Of a stretch of 64,000 nucleotides of DNA, positions 1-9,348 are shown one piece after another. The DNA is taken from NCBI RefSeq assembly GCF_000766945.1, contig NZ_KN266208.1, forward strand, positions 471,605-535,604. Reading direction: 5' to 3'. Within the stretch, counting starts at the first letter, position 1; each line of letters opens with the position of its first letter. Both the position numbers and the translations under genes were made by a program. Below the pieces are notes generated by a model, which made no database searches, was not told the DNA's origin, and saw only the letters and a program-made list of their open reading frames with translations. The stretch is from Cellvibrio mixtus subsp. mixtus J3-8 (GTDB lineage Bacteria > Pseudomonadota > Gammaproteobacteria > Pseudomonadales > Cellvibrionaceae).

Positions 1-1137
1 GACCAGGGCATTTATGGCATCGGCGATGCAACACTCAATGGCCGCGAAAAAAGCGTGGTTTCTTATCTTGAGGATTATTTAATTCCCGCATTAATTGGCC
101 GCGACCCGCAACAAATTGAAGATATCTGGCAGTTTTTTTACCGCGGCGCCTATTGGCGTCGCGGGCCGATTGGCATGACTGCCCTGGCCGCGATTGATGT
201 AGCGCTGTGGGATATCAAAGCCAAACTTGCCAATATGCCGCTGTACCAATTGCTCGGCGGAAAAAGCCGCGAGCGCATCCTGACTTACACCCATGCAAAC
301 GGTAAAGATCTGGATTCCACACTGGAAGCAGTGCGCAAAGCACGCGAAAAAGGCTATCAGGCAATCCGCATCCAATGCGGTATTCCCGGCATCGAAAAAA
401 CCTACGGTGTTTCCAAAAGCGAAAAAAACTACGAGCCGGCAGATGCCGATTTACCTTCAACCGAAGTTTGGTCCACCGAAAAATATTTGAATTTTATTCC
501 TGAAGTATTTGCTGAAGTGCGCAAAGAATTTGGTCGCGATATCCATTTATTACACGATGTGCACCACCGTTTAACACCGATTGAAGCGGCGCGCCTTGGT
601 AAAGAACTGGAGCCATTCCATTTGTTCTGGATGGAAGATGCAGTACCTGCTGAAAATCAGGAAGCCTTTAAATTAATTCGCCATCACACGACAACACCCT
701 TGGCAGTCGGCGAAGTATTTAATTCAATCCACGATTGCCGTGAGCTGATCCAGAATCAACTGATCGATTACATTCGCTCAACCATTGTGCATGCCGGCGG
801 TATCACCCACGTGCGTCGTATTGCGGATTTCGCCAGCCTGTTCAATGTGCGCACCGGCTTCCACGGCGCAACGGATTTATCGCCCGTGTGCATGGGTGCC
901 GCGCTGCATTTTGATTATTGGGTACCTAACTTCGGTATTCAGGAACATATGGCGCACAGCGCGCAAATGGAAGAAGTATTCCCCCATGCCTATCAATTTG
1001 ATAACGGTTATTTCACCCCCGGCGAAGCACCTGGCCATGGTGTGGATATCGATGAGAAGCTTGCCGCAAAATATCCCTACAAACGCGCTTGTTTGCCCGT
1101 GAACCGCCTGGAAGATGGTACCCTATGGCACTGGTAG
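1..1137 (+). CDS. manD: D-mannonate dehydratase, ManD/RspA type (5' end outside window)
   Basis: The reading frame is open from base 1, so the start lies upstream and the gene is partial. The product belongs to the mannonate dehydratase branch of the enolase superfamily, which converts D-mannonate to 2-keto-3-deoxygluconate in hexuronate catabolism. Visible family marks are the Mg-binding Asp and general acid/base His in LLHDVHHR, further metal-binding Glu residues in [12 protein letters not shown] and LAVGEVFNS, the His of FHGATDLSP, and the family's C-terminal ending EDGTLWHW. About 378 residues are present of the usual ~400. A GH43 enzyme follows on the same strand, which fits breakdown of glucuronoxylan side chains. 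The family also contains gluconate-specific and nearly inactive members, so the exact substrate is inferred. Confidence 0.9.
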   Translation, partial: DQGIYGIGDATLNGREKSVVSYLEDYLIPALIGRDPQQIEDIWQFFYRGAYWRRGPIGMTALAAIDVALWDIKAKLANMPLYQLLGGKSRERILTYTHANGKDLDSTLEAVRKAREKGYQAIRIQCGIPGIEKTYGVSKSEKNYEPADADLPSTEVWSTEKYLNFIPEVFAEVRKEFGRDIHLLHDVHHRLTPIEAARLGKELEPFHLFWMEDAVPAENQEAFKLIRHHTTTPLAVGEVFNSIHDCRELIQNQLIDYIRSTIVHAGGITHVRRIADFASLFNVRTGFHGATDLSPVCMGAALHFDYWVPNFGIQEHMAHSAQMEEVFPHAYQFDNGYFTPGEAPGHGVDIDEKLAAKYPYKRACLPVNRLEDGTLWHW

Positions 1138-1216
1138 ACCCAGTGCCTGCCGCAATACCAAAAACCAACGCCTGACACAACGGCAATCACACAACCCCGC
1201 AAGAGAGAGCAAGCGC

Positions 1217-2341
1217 ATGACATTACAAAAAAAACTCCTTGCTGCCAGCATCATCAGCAGCGCCGCTTTTATGATCGGCTGTCAAGACAAATCCGCCCCG
1301 GAAAAAACTGAATCCGCAGCAGCTCCTGCCACTGCACCATTAGTTGCAGATCCATCCGTGGACCCCGCTAAATTTCTGAACCAACCGTTGGTGAGGGATA
1401 TTTACACCGCTGATCCATCGGCCCACGTTTTTAATGGCAAGTTATATATTTATCCTTCACACGATATCGATTCCGGCATCACCACCGATGGCGAAGGCGA
1501 TAAGTTTGATATGAAGGATTACCGCGTGTTCTCGCTGGATACCGCAACCAATGCGGTCACCGATCACGGTGAAGCGCTTACGCTAAAAGATGTTCCCTGG
1601 GCCAGCCGCCAACTCTGGGCCCCCGATGCTGCAGAGAAAAATGGAAAATACTATTTATTCTTCCCGGCAAAAAATAAAGAAAATATTTTCCAGATCGGCG
1701 TCGCCACCAGTGATTCACCAACCGGCCCATTCAAAGCCGAACCGGAACCGATCAAAGGCAGTTTCAGTATTGATCCCGCCGTATTTAAAGATGACGACGG
1801 CGCTTACTACATGTATTTCGGTGGCATTTGGGGCGGGCAACTGCAACGCTGGACCAGCGGCAGTTACGTCACTGAAGATAAATACCCTGCAAGTAATGAA
1901 CCCGCACTCAGCCCGAAAATTGCCAAATTGAGTGATGATTTATTGCAATTTGCCGAAGCACCGAAAGATGTACAAATTCTGGATGGTTCCGGCGTACCTT
2001 TGCTCGGCACCGATACCAATCGTCGTTTCTTTGAAGGTGCCTGGGTGCATAAATTCAACGGCAAATATTATTTGTCTTACTCCACTGGCGACACCCACTA
2101 CATCGCCTACGCAATTGGTGATACCCCGTACGGTCCATTCACCCATAAAGGTATCGTGCTGACCCCCGTATTCGGCTGGACCAATCACCATTCCATCGTA
2201 CAACACGAAGGCAAATGGTTTTTGTTTTACCACGATTCACAACTTTCCGGTGGCAAAACCCATTTGCGCAACATCAAAGTTACCGAGCTAACCCACCTGG
2301 ATGACGGCACCATCCAAACGATTGATGCATATTTGGATTAA
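1217..2341 (+). CDS. Glycoside hydrolase family 43 lipoprotein (beta-xylosidase / alpha-L-arabinofuranosidase type)
   Basis: The product is a five-bladed beta-propeller glycosidase that probably trims xylan or arabinan oligosaccharides. The start at 1217 is chosen because AAGAGAGAG lies just upstream and because it yields a lipoprotein signal ending in MIGC (Cys22); the frame is open further upstream but that stretch does not look coding. An Ala/Pro-rich spacer follows. The three GH43 acidic residues are visible: Asp66 in TADPSAH (base), Asp186 in SIDPAVF (pKa modulator) and Glu273 in FFEGAWVHK (acid). It lies 79 bp after the mannonate dehydratase gene and ends at a strong terminator, so the two are probably co-transcribed. 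Lipidation suggests an outer-membrane or periplasmic exo-acting enzyme. Bond specificity cannot be read from the sequence. Confidence 0.9.
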   Translation: MTLQKKLLAASIISSAAFMIGCQDKSAPEKTESAAAPATAPLVADPSVDPAKFLNQPLVRDIYTADPSAHVFNGKLYIYPSHDIDSGITTDGEGDKFDMKDYRVFSLDTATNAVTDHGEALTLKDVPWASRQLWAPDAAEKNGKYYLFFPAKNKENIFQIGVATSDSPTGPFKAEPEPIKGSFSIDPAVFKDDDGAYYMYFGGIWGGQLQRWTSGSYVTEDKYPASNEPALSPKIAKLSDDLLQFAEAPKDVQILDGSGVPLLGTDTNRRFFEGAWVHKFNGKYYLSYSTGDTHYIAYAIGDTPYGPFTHKGIVLTPVFGWTNHHSIVQHEGKWFLFYHDSQLSGGKTHLRNIKVTELTHLDDGTIQTIDAYLD

Positions 2342-2360
2342 TTCGTTTTTCCGTAAAATA

Positions 2361-2399
2361 AAAAAGCCCGAATAGTTTTTGCTATTCGGGCTTTTTTTT
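2361..2399 (+). terminator. Rho-independent terminator after the GH43 gene
   Basis: Perfect stem GCCCGAATAG / CTATTCGGGC with a short T-rich loop, preceded by A residues and followed by a run of eight T. It ends the manD-GH43 unit. Confidence 0.9.
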
Positions 2400-2400
2400 C

Positions 2401-2431
2401 GTAGGTTGTGGTGAGCTTGCGAACCGCAACA
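2401..2431. repeat. REP-like imperfect hairpin
   Basis: GTTGTGGT and ACCGCAAC pair across a GAGCTTGCGA loop with one G-U. The sequence begins GTAGG. It sits directly after a terminator, the usual place for dispersed extragenic hairpins. Only one copy is seen in this window, so its repeat nature is inferred from its form. Apart from this element and the two terminators, the 356-bp gap 2342-2697 shows nothing recognisable. Confidence 0.35.
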
Positions 2432-2644
2432 TGACCATATATCCGCAATTACAAAAACCAAAATCCGTGCGCCGTTAATTGGTTTTTTTGCACTTACAAA
2501 ACAATGTGCCATTTGCAATTACGAATGCTGCAGTTCACAGCTCAGCCTGCGCGGCCGCCGCAATCTACTGACTTTTATTTTAATCAGCGCGCCCTTGTGC
2601 AAACCAGGCCGATTTTTTGTATTTATACAATCATTAATTCAAAT

Positions 2645-2680
2645 AAAAAAAGCGCACAGTTTTCACTGTGCGCTTTTTTC
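2645..2680 (-). terminator. Terminator of the TonB receptor gene
   Basis: Stem AGCGCACAG / CTGTGCGCT with a TTTT loop, flanked by A and T runs so that it would work on both strands. It lies 18 bp past the stop codon of the minus-strand receptor gene. Confidence 0.85.
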
Positions 2681-2697
2681 AGATTCATTACGAACGA

Positions 2698-5600
2698 TTA
2701 GAACTTCGCGCGCAATGACAGAGTGTAGCGACGATCCATAACGAACCAGCTGCGGCCAGCGGTCATACCATCATCATTGAGGATTGCCAATGTTTTGGTT
2801 TGCTCATTGGTCAGGTTGGTGCCTTGCAGACCGACAGTGATATTGTCGTTGATGTTGTACATGATCGACGCATCCAGCATACCAATATCGTCAGACCACA
2901 GCGGGTATTTGGAAATTACGTCACGTGTAGTCAGCAAATATTTTGAACGCCAGTTGTAAGCCGCACGCACTTGCCAATCATATTTTTCGTACATCAAGGT
3001 GAAGTTAACAGTTTCTTCTGATTGACCTTGCAGTGGTACGTTGTTCAGGTTTACACGTGCACCGGTGTCATTCTCACCACCATTAGCCCAATCAGCATTT
3101 TCATAATCTACTTCGTTGTGTGGAACACCGGAAGATTTGATTTTGGTGAAAGTACCTTGCACACCCAGGCCATCCCATGGAGAGGGAAGGAAGTCGAAGA
3201 ATTGCTGGTAAGCCAATTCGTATCCGTACATTTTGCCCTCACCACCATTACGCGTAGTGGTCAGTTCTACTTCACGAACTTCGTCCGGATAAATCGGGTT
3301 GGCAATTTCTTCAACCACTGCACCTTGCACAAAGAAGTTGGAAAGATCTTTATAGAACACGGTTCCGGTCAAAGAGCCGGTCGGTGCGAAATACCACTCC
3401 AGAGAAACGTCATACTGATCGGATTCCATTGGCATCAACTTGGTATTGCCGCCCGAACCGCGCCACTCATCAACCCACATTTTGTTAGGAACACGCACAG
3501 CTGTTGGTGTGCCATCACTGCCCGTAACTGTGTAAGTGTCGTAAGTTGCTTCGTATTGATCAGTGCTCATGGTGATATTGTTACGCACATCGCCCATGTC
3601 AGGATAAGCAACCGCTTTTGCATAAGCAAAACGCGCTAACAAATCGCTCGACAGCTCCATTTTCACGTTCAGGCTTGGCAACAAAGTGTCGTAACTGGAC
3701 TCGGCATCACTAAAACCGGCAGCAGTATCACCATAGCGGCGATCCGCTTCGTTCAGCCAGTTGTAGCCTTTGCTTACCCAGGAGTTCGTTGTGTCTTCCA
3801 TGAAAGCCCTGACATCAGCATAAGTACCGTCAGCAATTTTGCCTTCCATGTAGGCTTTTACGGATGCGCCAGTCAATGGCGTGCTCAAACCGGCTGGCGG
3901 AGCGTCAGTATCCGGAACGTAGTTTTTATCGATTTCAGCCGTTTTAACGTAGCCGCGCGATTCACGATCCAGCTCAACGTAACGGAAACCAAGGTTACCG
4001 GCGATTGGGTAAGTCAAGTCATCAAAGCCAAAATCAAACCGCACGTACGCAGCTTTGTTGGTTTCACCAGTGATGGCGATATCGCTCGGTTGGAACAAAC
4101 CGTATTGTGCATCGTTGCCAGCCAGGCAGTGGTAAGGATTGTAGCTACCTGACGCTGAGCGCTCAGGGAAGCCCGCATCGCCCGGACACAAGCGGTTATC
4201 GCGAATATTGGCAACGACTTCACGCTTGATACCCAGCATTTGATTGCCGCCTGCGATATCAATGACGCCACCGCGATGGAAGTTGCTCCAGTCGTTAACC
4301 TGTACCCAATCAGCCTGGTCCGGAGTGTGGTCGATATACAGTGCACCTGCGGAGAATTCCGGCGCAACTGAGCCCCACCCCCAACTGGTTGAGCGTACGG
4401 TTTGTTCACGATCCGCCCAGCGAACACCGGCCTTTATCCCCTTGAGTGGACCCGCATCATCAAATTGACGAGTGATATCCAGGCGCACAGCATCGGCATC
4501 ACCTTCGGAACGCTCATAATGGCTCATACCAGAACGCCACCAGTAGCTCGTAGGATCAGTGAAATAGTTAGCATCACCTGCCGGGTCGTTACTAAAGCCG
4601 GGGACGTTTGCATAAGCGGCTAACCATTTGTCGCGGTTAGCATCGCGCGCACCGCCCCATGGTTCAGTTAATTTCATCGTCGGCGTACTGCCACGCAAAT
4701 CAACTTCTTGCAAACCGGCAACAGCCAGGTGCAACACCAGATCATCGTTAGAGGTTTCAGCTTGCACGTGCTGGACATCCAGCTCGACAGTCCAAAGGTC
4801 ATCCGGAGTCCACTTCAGGTTTGCACTGAAATCTTCAACCAGGGTCTCACCGGTTACACCGCGAGTATCCACCTGGAATTTTTGACCAAATTGCTGGCGT
4901 GGTGTCGGGATACCACTCCAGGAGTTTGGATAGCGAATATTGACTGGCTCTTCCCATACACCATTAACTTGATGGCCTGCCTGGCCGCTCGCACGCCAGT
5001 CACCGCTGCCATCCGACATTTGACCGTACTGGAAACGGCCCTGGTCGTCGAATATGAACTCGCTTCCAGTAACAGGACGAATACGGCGGTCACCATCTTT
5101 ATAGCCGCCCTGGTATTTCATGGCGTCTTCCCACCAATCCAGTTGTGAATTGGAACGGATATATTCAGTGGTTACCAGGAATTTGTCATCGAGATCTTTC
5201 CACTGGAAAGAGGTATTGATGCCCTCCCGGGTACGCTCATCTTCTTTTACCAGGAAGTTAGCACCCGATGGCATCCACACTTCACCGTAAGTAGCGTAAT
5301 CGGTAGTAGCCATTCCCGGACAAGCAACACCGCTTGCACGCTTGTCAAAGGCTTCTGCGCCCGGCAACCAGCAAGGAATGTAACGTTTGTAGGCATCCGA
5401 TTGGATGTTGTGGTTTTCGGTGATCATTTCGGATTTAACCGCGTTGATCAAAAATCCGAACTCACCCGCATTAGTTTCCCAGCGATTGCTGAATAAACCG
5501 GAAATAGTTGGCTTGGTTTCTTCTGACAAATCGCCATAAGTGGCTTCTGCACTGAAGGCGGTCATCATACCGCTTTGGTCAAAGGGTTTACGGGTACGCA

Positions 5601-6132
5601 AACTGACGGTACCACCGATACCACCTTCTACCATGTCCGCTTGCTGGTTTTTATATACATCAACACCGGCCATCATTTCCGGCGAAACGTCCTGGAATGA
5701 CAGACCACGGCCGGAGTTAGCAGTGAATGAATCACGGCCATTAAACTCGGAACGGGTTGCGGTCATACCGCGAATTACCGCACCTGAACCTTCTGCCGAC
5801 ATATGATCCGGATCATCGACTGCGGCAAAACGCTCGATTGAAATACCGGGAATGCGCTGCATAGCTTCAAGTACAGAACGGTCCGGCAATGCGCCGATAT
5901 CCGATGCAGAAACAGAATCGACGAAGGTCGATGCATTACGTTTTACATCCTGGGCATTTTGCAAGCTCTGACGCATACCGCTAACAACAATCTCCTCAAC
6001 GCTTTCTGTTTCGGTAGCGGTTTGTGCAAATGATGGCGAGCCCAGTGCAATTACACACAATGCCAACATGGATTTTTTAAACTGGATTCCCTCGTGTAGT
6101 CGCGCAGTTTTATTGTTGCTTTGATAACTCAT
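2698..6132 (-). CDS. TonB-dependent outer membrane receptor (large, Xanthomonas/Caulobacter type)
   Basis: This 1144-residue protein is an energised outer-membrane transporter, probably for xylo- or uronate-containing oligosaccharides given its neighbours. A signal peptide ends near residue 37 (SPSFAQ). It is followed by a TonB-box-like EEIVVSG, a plug domain with the usual PDRSVLEAMQRIPGISIER signature, a conserved region around GGIGGTVSLRTRKPF, and a long beta-barrel closing with an aromatic-basic terminus (SLRAKF). It is longer than siderophore receptors (about 700-800 residues), as is usual for carbohydrate-type receptors of this clade. The start is supported by AAGAAGGGG seven bases upstream. 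The gene converges on the GH43 unit. Substrate is inferred from context only. Confidence 0.92.
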   Translation of the reverse strand: MSYQSNNKTARLHEGIQFKKSMLALCVIALGSPSFAQTATETESVEEIVVSGMRQSLQNAQDVKRNASTFVDSVSASDIGALPDRSVLEAMQRIPGISIERFAAVDDPDHMSAEGSGAVIRGMTATRSEFNGRDSFTANSGRGLSFQDVSPEMMAGVDVYKNQQADMVEGGIGGTVSLRTRKPFDQSGMMTAFSAEATYGDLSEETKPTISGLFSNRWETNAGEFGFLINAVKSEMITENHNIQSDAYKRYIPCWLPGAEAFDKRASGVACPGMATTDYATYGEVWMPSGANFLVKEDERTREGINTSFQWKDLDDKFLVTTEYIRSNSQLDWWEDAMKYQGGYKDGDRRIRPVTGSEFIFDDQGRFQYGQMSDGSGDWRASGQAGHQVNGVWEEPVNIRYPNSWSGIPTPRQQFGQKFQVDTRGVTGETLVEDFSANLKWTPDDLWTVELDVQHVQAETSNDDLVLHLAVAGLQEVDLRGSTPTMKLTEPWGGARDANRDKWLAAYANVPGFSNDPAGDANYFTDPTSYWWRSGMSHYERSEGDADAVRLDITRQFDDAGPLKGIKAGVRWADREQTVRSTSWGWGSVAPEFSAGALYIDHTPDQADWVQVNDWSNFHRGGVIDIAGGNQMLGIKREVVANIRDNRLCPGDAGFPERSASGSYNPYHCLAGNDAQYGLFQPSDIAITGETNKAAYVRFDFGFDDLTYPIAGNLGFRYVELDRESRGYVKTAEIDKNYVPDTDAPPAGLSTPLTGASVKAYMEGKIADGTYADVRAFMEDTTNSWVSKGYNWLNEADRRYGDTAAGFSDAESSYDTLLPSLNVKMELSSDLLARFAYAKAVAYPDMGDVRNNITMSTDQYEATYDTYTVTGSDGTPTAVRVPNKMWVDEWRGSGGNTKLMPMESDQYDVSLEWYFAPTGSLTGTVFYKDLSNFFVQGAVVEEIANPIYPDEVREVELTTTRNGGEGKMYGYELAYQQFFDFLPSPWDGLGVQGTFTKIKSSGVPHNEVDYENADWANGGENDTGARVNLNNVPLQGQSEETVNFTLMYEKYDWQVRAAYNWRSKYLLTTRDVISKYPLWSDDIGMLDASIMYNINDNITVGLQGTNLTNEQTKTLAILNDDGMTAGRSWFVMDRRYTLSLRAKF

Positions 6133-6240
6133 GAACTAACCCCTTCTTAAATTTATGATTAGGTGTTGTAGATGTGACCAGTGCCAGGCGCACCGGAAGC
6201 CGGTTGATATACCAGGATACGCACTGGATTACGCTCAACT

Positions 6241-6264
6241 TGTACACTAGTAACCTAATGTACA
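6241..6264. promoter_or_regulatory. Palindrome upstream of the TonB receptor gene (possible operator)
   Basis: TGTACAcTAG-TAAC-CTAaTGTACA is an inverted repeat matching at 9 of 10 arm positions. It lies about 110 bp upstream of the receptor start in the 344-bp gap 6133-6476, which otherwise shows nothing recognisable. Size and shape fit a dimeric repressor such as a GntR-family hexuronate regulator, but the cognate regulator is not in the window. Confidence 0.4.
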
Positions 6265-6476
6265 TGTTGCATGCTATGTTGGCACCTAAGTATTGTCAAT
6301 CTGACCATAAGATGGGGTTTATACGTTTTTTATATAACCAATCCGGAAAGCACGAAAGAAAGAATGGGGCGACAGGTCAATATCCTGCACCTGAACAGTT
6401 CACGGACAAGGATGTAAAAGAAAAAACACCGGGGTCAGCGAGCCCGGCGTTTATATAAATAAAGGGTAAAGAATAA

Positions 6477-7367
6477 TTAAGGGGCCTTTCCAGCGTTCAA
6501 TGCCTTGATAAACACCGCTGTAAACTCTTCATCCGAAAAAGGCTGGCGGCCGGTAATCAACTCGCGATCTTGCACCACATGGTTCTGCCAGGCTTTTCCG
6601 GATTCAACAATCGCGCCCGCTTCCGCCAAGGCTTCCGCCGGGTAGAAAAGCACTTTTCCGTTGAGCTGGGACTGCTCTGCCATACGCTCTTCTACTGTGC
6701 TGAATACAGTCATGCGATAGCCCGCATAAGGCCAATTTTTGCTGGCGCGTTCAAGCCCTGCGCTATCACCGCTTGCAGCAGCGGTAGCGAACGTTGCGGC
6801 ATCCGGCAGCGCCGAGAGCAATGCAACCGGGCCATGGCAAATCAGGGCAGTTGGCTTATTCGCCACATGAAATTCACGTAATAACTTGCCCAGCTCTGCA
6901 TTCGTTGTTAAATCGCCAAGCGGCGCGTGGCCACCCGGAACAAAAACACCACTATAGCCGGCAGTACCTTGCTTCAATACTTGCGCAAAACTGAGCGGCT
7001 GTTTCAAACCCGGCAAACTTTGTGCAAAACTTTTCATTTGCTCCAGCGTTTGTTTATTACCACCAAAGAATTTTGCATCCAGCGAATGCACATCCCAATT
7101 CGCGGCATTGCCTTTCGGGTTTGCAAATACCGGCTCGTAACCGGCGGCGATTAACGCTTTTACCGGCACAGTCAATTCATTAAGGAAATATCCGGTCGAA
7201 TAAGTTTTTCCATCTTGCAATGGAATCTCGCTTACACTCGACACCACCACTAACACTTTACCTTTGCTTTCTGCCGCGAACGAATTAACTGCTGTAACGC
7301 TCGCTATAACCACCACCAGGGCCGCCGCTAATAATTGCCGTATCGTTGATAACCATGAATTTGCCAT
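6477..7367 (-). CDS. Secreted DJ-1/PfpI family protein
   Basis: A class I glutamine amidotransferase-like fold of the DJ-1/PfpI superfamily (chaperone, glyoxalase-III or amidase-like members). The nucleophile elbow is visible as LICHGPVAL with the reactive Cys, and the GGHAPLGDL segment is typical of the Hsp31/YhbO-like group. An N-terminal signal peptide ending near SFAAES implies export, which is less usual for this family. The ATG at 7367 is chosen over an in-frame GTG twelve bases upstream because GGAGG sits five bases before the ATG. It is divergent from a LysR regulator gene that probably controls it. The physiological substrate is unknown; defence against electrophiles is one possibility. 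Confidence 0.8.
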   Translation of the reverse strand: MANSWLSTIRQLLAAALVVVIASVTAVNSFAAESKGKVLVVVSSVSEIPLQDGKTYSTGYFLNELTVPVKALIAAGYEPVFANPKGNAANWDVHSLDAKFFGGNKQTLEQMKSFAQSLPGLKQPLSFAQVLKQGTAGYSGVFVPGGHAPLGDLTTNAELGKLLREFHVANKPTALICHGPVALLSALPDAATFATAAASGDSAGLERASKNWPYAGYRMTVFSTVEERMAEQSQLNGKVLFYPAEALAEAGAIVESGKAWQNHVVQDRELITGRQPFSDEEFTAVFIKALNAGKAP

Positions 7368-7560
7368 AACAACCTCCACATAAATAAACCTGTTATTCCG
7401 TCACCCGATGTAATTAATCGACAACGGTACACTACCCGAGTTCATATCCAGAAATTCCCTACTACACACTGAATTTACTGCCTCTGGTTGCTACTCTAGC
7501 GATGTGGATTTATATGTTGTAGATTCAGCGGATCACTTCATTATTAACCTGGTGTAATAA

Positions 7561-8478
7561 ATGGATCGAAAGTTCTACAGCAATAATCTGGGCAGTATCC
7601 AGATTTTCTGCAAATCCGCCGAACTGGAAAGCTTTTCTGCCGCCGCTGTAGCGCTGGGTATCACCCCCGCCGCCGTGAGCCGTTCAATAGCGCGTATTGA
7701 AAGTCGTATGGGTGTGCGGTTATTTGCGCGCTCCACTCGTCACATCCGTCTCACCGATGAAGGCAAGCTTTATTACGACGAATGTATTCGTGCCCTGCAG
7801 CAGCTGGAAGCTGCCGAGAGATTATTGACCGGCGGCCTGGATACACCGCGCGGCACATTGCGCATCAGCGTGCCCACCACGTATGGGCATTGCCGGGTGA
7901 TGCCAGTGATCCACAAATATCGCCGACGTTATCCGGAGGTTGCATTGGAAATAAATATCTCCAATCGCAATATTGATTTCATTGAAGAAGGTTACGACCT
8001 TGCCATTCGCTTAGGCCAACCGAAAGACTCACGCTTAATCGCACGCAAGCTGGAAGATGCGCAACTTGGTATTTACGCTGCACCGGAATATTTAATGCAC
8101 CGCGGTACACCGCAAACATTGGACGATTTACCACAACACGACTGCATCCATTTCATAATGCCCGCTACCGGCAAACCTATGCCCTGGACGTTCCATCGCG
8201 ATGGCAATGAAGTAACACTCGATATTCACAGCAGCATCCACATTACCGGCGATGTCCTCGGCTGCATCACCTACGCCGCTGCCGGCGGTGGGCTTGTACA
8301 AACTTACGATTTTATCGCAGCGCAAAAACAGTACGGTAATTTGGTTGAAGTATTGAAGCCCTATCGCGGCGCTTCGCGCAGTTTTTCAGTGTTGTATCCG
8401 CACACCAGAATACTCGCGCCGAAAACGCGGGCGTTTATTGATTTGTTGGTGGAAGAATGTGGCAATAGCAAAAATTAA
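7561..8478 (+). CDS. LysR-family transcriptional regulator
   Basis: This 305-residue protein has the standard LysR layout. An N-terminal winged helix (residues ~10-70) contains FSAAAVALGITPAAVSRSIARIE and the RLFARSTR wing. A short linker follows, then a type 2 periplasmic-binding effector domain from ~100 to the end, with GTLRISVPTTYG and DLAIRLGQ typical of the CrgA/DsdC-like subgroup. It is transcribed away from the exported DJ-1/PfpI gene across a 193-bp gap, the classical arrangement in which a LysR protein controls its divergent neighbour and itself. No unambiguous T-N11-A box could be singled out. The effector is unknown. Confidence 0.9.
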   Translation: MDRKFYSNNLGSIQIFCKSAELESFSAAAVALGITPAAVSRSIARIESRMGVRLFARSTRHIRLTDEGKLYYDECIRALQQLEAAERLLTGGLDTPRGTLRISVPTTYGHCRVMPVIHKYRRRYPEVALEINISNRNIDFIEEGYDLAIRLGQPKDSRLIARKLEDAQLGIYAAPEYLMHRGTPQTLDDLPQHDCIHFIMPATGKPMPWTFHRDGNEVTLDIHSSIHITGDVLGCITYAAAGGGLVQTYDFIAAQKQYGNLVEVLKPYRGASRSFSVLYPHTRILAPKTRAFIDLLVEECGNSKN

Positions 8479-8662
8479 ACCGTGAAAAAATTCTGGCAAA
8501 TAAAACGCAACAATTTGAAAAGTCCACTTAATCCTTTCACTAACAAATTAGTTCGTTTACGAAATATTAAATAAAATATGCAGCCTGCAAAAGCACCATC
8601 ACTTAACGTTGCAAGAGCGCTCCGGAAATTGGTGCCCGGAAATAGCGAATTAATAAAACAAC

Positions 8663-8686
8663 AAAGGCGACTCAAAAGTCGCCTTT
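8663..8686 (-). terminator. Terminator after orn
   Basis: Perfect inverted repeat AAAGGCGACT / AGTCGCCTTT with a four-base loop, 18 bp past the orn stop codon. On the minus strand it is followed by a T-rich stretch. Confidence 0.75.
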
Positions 8687-8704
8687 ACATTACGCTAGAA
8701 AGTA

Positions 8705-9262
8705 TTAATCCATCTTAAAAAACGTTGCACGATAATGCTGCAATTCCGCAATGGAATCCTTAATGTCATCCAACGCTAAATGCGCACCGGATTTTTTTAC
8801 GCCGGCGATAACATCAGGGCGCCAGCGGCGGGCCAATTCTTTTACGGTGCTGACATCAAGGTTGCGATAGTGGAAATAGGCTTCCAGCTTTGGCATGCCG
8901 CGCACTAAAAAGCGGCGATCCTGGCAGATGGAATTTCCACTGATCGGTGATTTGCCTTTGGGAACCCATTGCTCAAGGAATTTAATGGTTTCGGCTTCTG
9001 CTTGCTCAACACTGATTTTACTTTCACGCACACGCTGGGTGAGGCCGGATTTGCCGTGCTGGTTGGTGTTCCATTCGTCCATATTGAGCATGATACTGTC
9101 AGGCTGGTGGACGGCGAATACCGGACCTTCAGCGAGGATATTGAGATCGGCATCAGTGACGATGGTGGCGATTTCGATGATTACGTCAGTATCGGGATCA
9201 AGGCCGGTCATTTCCAGGTCGATCCAGATCAGGTTGTTTTCATTCAGGACAGGGGTTGTCAT
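8705..9262 (-). CDS. orn: Oligoribonuclease
   Basis: Orn is the 3'-5' exoribonuclease that degrades very short RNAs, including pGpG from c-di-GMP turnover, to mononucleotides. At 185 residues it matches the usual ~180. The DEDDh residues are visible: Asp15 and Glu17 in WIDLEMTGL, the Asp of SICQDRRF, and the His and Asp of [13 protein letters not shown]. It is head to head with rsgA, the gene order found in many gammaproteobacteria. Its pGpG role links it functionally to the c-di-GMP-type proteins encoded elsewhere in the window. Confidence 0.97.
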   Translation of the reverse strand: MTTPVLNENNLIWIDLEMTGLDPDTDVIIEIATIVTDADLNILAEGPVFAVHQPDSIMLNMDEWNTNQHGKSGLTQRVRESKISVEQAEAETIKFLEQWVPKGKSPISGNSICQDRRFLVRGMPKLEAYFHYRNLDVSTVKELARRWRPDVIAGVKKSGAHLALDDIKDSIAELQHYRATFFKMD

Positions 9263-9348
9263 AGGTTATTCCTCACAAATCAGGCACAATGTTTGCCAGA
9301 CTAAACCATAAATCGCCCGCTAGCCAATCGAGACCTGAAAAACCACGC

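Noticed and set aside
3022..3639. 205-residue plus-strand frame inside the large TonB receptor gene
   Set aside because: Opposite strand of a clear coding region; no family marks.
8475..8675. 66-residue minus-strand frame downstream of the LysR gene
   Set aside because: It runs through the orn terminator hairpin and has no ribosome binding site.
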